Shown: one piece after another, positions 61,622 through 64,000 of the stretch
Position numbering within the stretch: position 1 is the first letter of the stretch
How the letters are laid out: each line of letters opens with the position of its first letter
Source: JAMXLG01 sp963818925
Lineage (GTDB): Bacteria; Vulcanimicrobiota; Vulcanimicrobiia; Vulcanimicrobiales; Vulcanimicrobiaceae
Assembly: GCA_963818925.1 (NCBI GenBank)
Contig: CAWFTN010000001.1
Span: 186,001-250,000, forward strand
Reading direction: 5' to 3'
DNA length: 64,000 bases
Made by a program: the position numbers and the translations under genes
The notes under the pieces: model-generated
Told to the model about the DNA's origin: nothing
Database searches by the model: none
Seen by the model: only the letters and a program-made list of their open reading frames with translations

Positions 61622-63061
61622 ATGACGATGGATCGTTCGGTTCTCGAGCCGTTTCTGGCCGTCGACGAACCTTCGGATGCATCACTGCTGCCGCGCATTG
61701 CGCGCGACGCGCTCTTCGACGGTCGCGGCGGCGTGATCATTCCGATTCGTCTCGACGGCGGGCTGTGGGGATGCTTCATCGTGCGTGGCGTCGACGGCGG
61801 TCTCGATTGGCCGCCGGAAGAGCGCGCGACGTTTTTCCGCACGCTCGGCTCGCATCTCGAGATCGCGCTTGCAAACGCGCACGCGTACGAGCGCGAGCTG
61901 CGGCGCGCGCAAGAACGCGAAACGCTCGCGGAAGCGGCGCGTACGATTCTCAGCCATACGGCGATCGGTTCGCTTGCGGACGTCATGTCGCGTCTCGCCG
62001 GAACGCTCGTGCACGCCGAGCGCGCATGCGTCTTGCGCTGGAACGGCGAACGGTATGCGATGGTCGGCTCCTTCGGCGACGGAATCGAGGAGACGATCGA
62101 AGCGAGCGGAATCGATCTCGTGCATCGTGCAGAGCGTCTCGCGACACTTGTTCGCGACGAACGCCGCGTGCAGCGATTGATCGACGGGCCGGGATACGTC
62201 GTTATTCCCTTGACGCAAACGGCCGCCGGCGGCGGCGAGTCCATCGATGCATTTTTGCTCGTCGGACGCGGCGGCGGCGAACGGTTCAATCGGGACGAGT
62301 TGCGCATCATGCAGGAGCTGGGCGCGCTGCTTTCGCTTGCGTTACGCAATCTCGAATTGTACGAAGCGATGGGATTCGCGAATCGCGCCCTGCAAGAATC
62401 GAGTTCGTTCAAAGACGACTTGCTTGCGATGCTCGCGCACGACTTCAAGGGACCGCTGACGGTGATTCTCGGGTATTGCGAACTGCTGCTCGAAACCGGC
62501 GACGACCGTCACGAAGAGATCGAGACGGTCTACTCGCAGACGAAGCGCCTCGTGCGGCTTTCCGAGGATGCGCTCGTTCTTGCGCAGACACAGGCTGAAG
62601 GGTTCTCGCTTGCCCGTACGGTGGTCGATGTCGGTGCGTTCGTTGCCGACTGCTGTAACGCAACCGCCGCGAACAACCCACGGTTAGAGGTAGCTGTCGC
62701 GCCCGACGCGATTCCGGTCGATCTCGATCCGCACCGTTTCCGCCACGTGCTCGACAATCTCGTCTCGAATGCGCTGAAGTACTCAAGGGATCAAGTGCAC
62801 GTCGACGTCTTCAAAGACGGGGATCGCGCCGTCATCGAAGTGACTGACCGCGGTATAGGAATACCGGCGGCCGAACAAGACGCGCTCTTCACGCGCTTCG
62901 GGCGAGCGAGCAATGCGCGAGACAAGGGCATCACCGGCTCGGGCATCGGCTTGTACATTGCGCGAAAGATCGTCGAGGTGCATCGTGGTACGATCTCGGT
63001 GCGGTCTAAAGAGAATGAAGGATCAACCTTCATCGTCTCGCTTCCGATCCTGGGCGAATAG
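61622..63061 (+). CDS. Sensor histidine kinase, GAF and kinase core (C-terminal part)
   Basis: A 479-residue open frame, probably the C-terminal half of a larger kinase that begins near 60451. It has one or two GAF-like modules (GGVIIPIRLDGGLWGCFIVR and SHLEIALANAHAYERELRRA, then AERACVLRWNGERYAMVGSF), an HisKA domain with phosphoacceptor H273 (LLAMLAHDFKGPLTVILGY), and an HATPase domain with N box DNLVSNALKYS, G1 DRGIGIP and G2 GSGIGLYIARKIVEVH. No membrane helix is seen, so it should be a soluble sensor. No response regulator is adjacent. Shown as a separate entry because it is the longest intact frame; its ATG at 61622 is probably internal. Confidence 0.88.
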   Translation: MTMDRSVLEPFLAVDEPSDASLLPRIARDALFDGRGGVIIPIRLDGGLWGCFIVRGVDGGLDWPPEERATFFRTLGSHLEIALANAHAYERELRRAQERETLAEAARTILSHTAIGSLADVMSRLAGTLVHAERACVLRWNGERYAMVGSFGDGIEETIEASGIDLVHRAERLATLVRDERRVQRLIDGPGYVVIPLTQTAAGGGESIDAFLLVGRGGGERFNRDELRIMQELGALLSLALRNLELYEAMGFANRALQESSSFKDDLLAMLAHDFKGPLTVILGYCELLLETGDDRHEEIETVYSQTKRLVRLSEDALVLAQTQAEGFSLARTVVDVGAFVADCCNATAANNPRLEVAVAPDAIPVDLDPHRFRHVLDNLVSNALKYSRDQVHVDVFKDGDRAVIEVTDRGIGIPAAEQDALFTRFGRASNARDKGITGSGIGLYIARKIVEVHRGTISVRSKENEGSTFIVSLPILGE

Positions 63062-63109
63062 GCGAATAACAGAAGAAACAACTAATCCCGGAGAACGTTA
63101 CTAACCCGT

Positions 63110-64000
63110 ATGGCATTCCTCAAGGCGCTTTTTGACGGCAACGAGCGCGAAATTTCACGGTTGCGCCGCACCGCCGAACGAGTCAACGCGCTCGAATCGC
63201 AGACTGAGGCGCTCTCGGATGACGAGCTTCGCGCGAAGACGGAAGAGTTTCGCGGCCGCTTAGCAGCGGGCGAGTTGCTCGACGATCTGTTGCCCGAAGC
63301 GTTCGCGGTCGTCCGCGAAGCCGGTAAGCGTGTGCTCGGCATGCGCCACTTCGACGTGCAGATTATGGGCGGTCAGGTCCTCTTCGAAGGCCGCATCGCC
63401 GAGATGAAGACCGGAGAAGGTAAGACGCTCGTCGCGACGCTGCCGGTTTATGCGCGCGCGCTCGAAGGACGCGGCGTACACGTTGTCACGGTCAACGACT
63501 ACCTCGCGCGCCGTGACGCCGAGTGGATGGGACCGCTCTATCAGTTTCTCGGTTTGACGATCGGCGTGATTCAGCATGGGTTGACGCCGCCGGAACGCCG
63601 CGCGCAGTACGCGTGCGATGTGACGTACGTGACGAACAACGAGGTGGGGTTCGATTATCTGCGCGACAACATGGCATGGCAAATGGAAGACCTCGTCCAG
63701 CGCGAGCTGTATTTCGCGCTCGTCGACGAAGTCGATTCGATCCTCGTTGACGAAGCGCGCACGCCGCTCATCATCAGCGGCCCCTCGCAAGAGTCGACGG
63801 AACTCTATGAAAAATTCGCGCAGATCATTCCGCGGCTGAAGAACGAAGAAGACTTCACCGTCGACCAAAAGGCGCATGCGGTTCCGATCACCGAAGCGGG
63901 TGTCGCGAAGGTCGAGAAGATGCTCGGCATCTCAAATCTCTACGACCAGCGCAATATCGAGCTCGCCCACCAGTTGAACGCGGCGCTCAAAGCGTGGAAT
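63110..64000 (+). CDS. secA: Preprotein translocase ATPase SecA, 3' end outside window
   Basis: Motor of the Sec export system. The visible 297 residues cover the N-terminus and first nucleotide-binding domain: the start MAFLKALFDGNEREISRLRR, the ATP site MRHFDVQIMGG and AEMKTGEGKTLVATLP (Walker A), VNDYLARRDAEWMGPLYQFL, YVTNNEVGFDYLRDNMAW and the DEVD box LVDEVDSILVDEARTPLIIS. All are canonical. The frame is open to base 64000; SecA usually has 800-950 residues. The ATG lies 49 bases after the kinase gene; a GGAG is visible but rather distant. Confidence 0.97.
   Translation, partial: MAFLKALFDGNEREISRLRRTAERVNALESQTEALSDDELRAKTEEFRGRLAAGELLDDLLPEAFAVVREAGKRVLGMRHFDVQIMGGQVLFEGRIAEMKTGEGKTLVATLPVYARALEGRGVHVVTVNDYLARRDAEWMGPLYQFLGLTIGVIQHGLTPPERRAQYACDVTYVTNNEVGFDYLRDNMAWQMEDLVQRELYFALVDEVDSILVDEARTPLIISGPSQESTELYEKFAQIIPRLKNEEDFTVDQKAHAVPITEAGVAKVEKMLGISNLYDQRNIELAHQLNAALKAWN

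Overview
The window reads as a contiguous piece of a GC-rich chromosome from a free-living diderm bacterium. A TolC-type outer-membrane factor, an RND pump and a MacA-like adaptor imply an outer membrane, while RNase J, a LytR-CpsA-Psr protein, the futalosine menaquinone genes and a short MutY are more typical of Terrabacteria-like lineages. That mixture fits an uncultured diderm phylum such as Eremiobacterota/WPS-2 (Vulcanimicrobiota), but this is inference. No rRNA, tRNA, CRISPR array, integrase or transposase was recognised; the gene content is mostly core chromosome.

Layout. 1-7.8 kb (minus): STAND-type ATPase, lpdA, lipB, lipA and the start of an RND pump that runs off the left edge. 7.8-15.5 kb (plus): MocR-type regulator, mutY, two tandem S9 peptidases and an MFS transporter. 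15.4-18.6 kb (minus): a tight operon of a TPR/ATP-grasp protein, a flavoprotein and a cysteine dioxygenase. 18.6-26.1 kb: nth, a lysine-rich exported protein, acyl-CoA dehydrogenase, the two CoA-transferase subunits, pirin, an ABC exporter and a VOC protein. 26.2-32.2 kb: an alpha/beta-hydrolase remnant, a beta-carbonic anhydrase, the dnaK-grpE-dnaJ operon and htrA. 32.3-38.8 kb (minus): a complete MacAB-TolC-like pump with two separate FtsX-type permeases, plus a Yip1 protein. 38.8-40.2 kb: two related small secreted proteins and a broken membrane protein. 40.2-46.8 kb: RNase J, a striking 151-bp palindromic element, a DMT permease, tandem PilZ proteins and a decarboxylating dehydrogenase. 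46.8-54.1 kb: ftsK, a PAP2 phosphatase, the mqnE-mqnA-mqnC operon and mnmA. 54.1-64 kb (plus): rodZ-like, yajQ, rimO, LCP protein, polysaccharide deacetylase, a frameshift-riddled lipoprotein and sensor kinase, and the start of secA.

Functional links. lipB/lipA/lpdA serve 2-oxoacid dehydrogenase complexes. The acyl-CoA dehydrogenase and CoA transferase suggest fatty-acid or ketone-body catabolism. mqnE/A/C feed menaquinone synthesis from chorismate. DnaK/GrpE/DnaJ/HtrA form a proteostasis block. RodZ, LCP and the deacetylase are envelope genes. The most unusual items are the perfect 33-bp inverted repeat after RNase J, the ATP-grasp/flavoprotein/cysteine dioxygenase operon, the paired small secreted proteins, a LipB without the expected lysine, and a 2.2-kb cluster of single-base frameshifts crossing two unrelated genes, which looks more like sequence error than decay.
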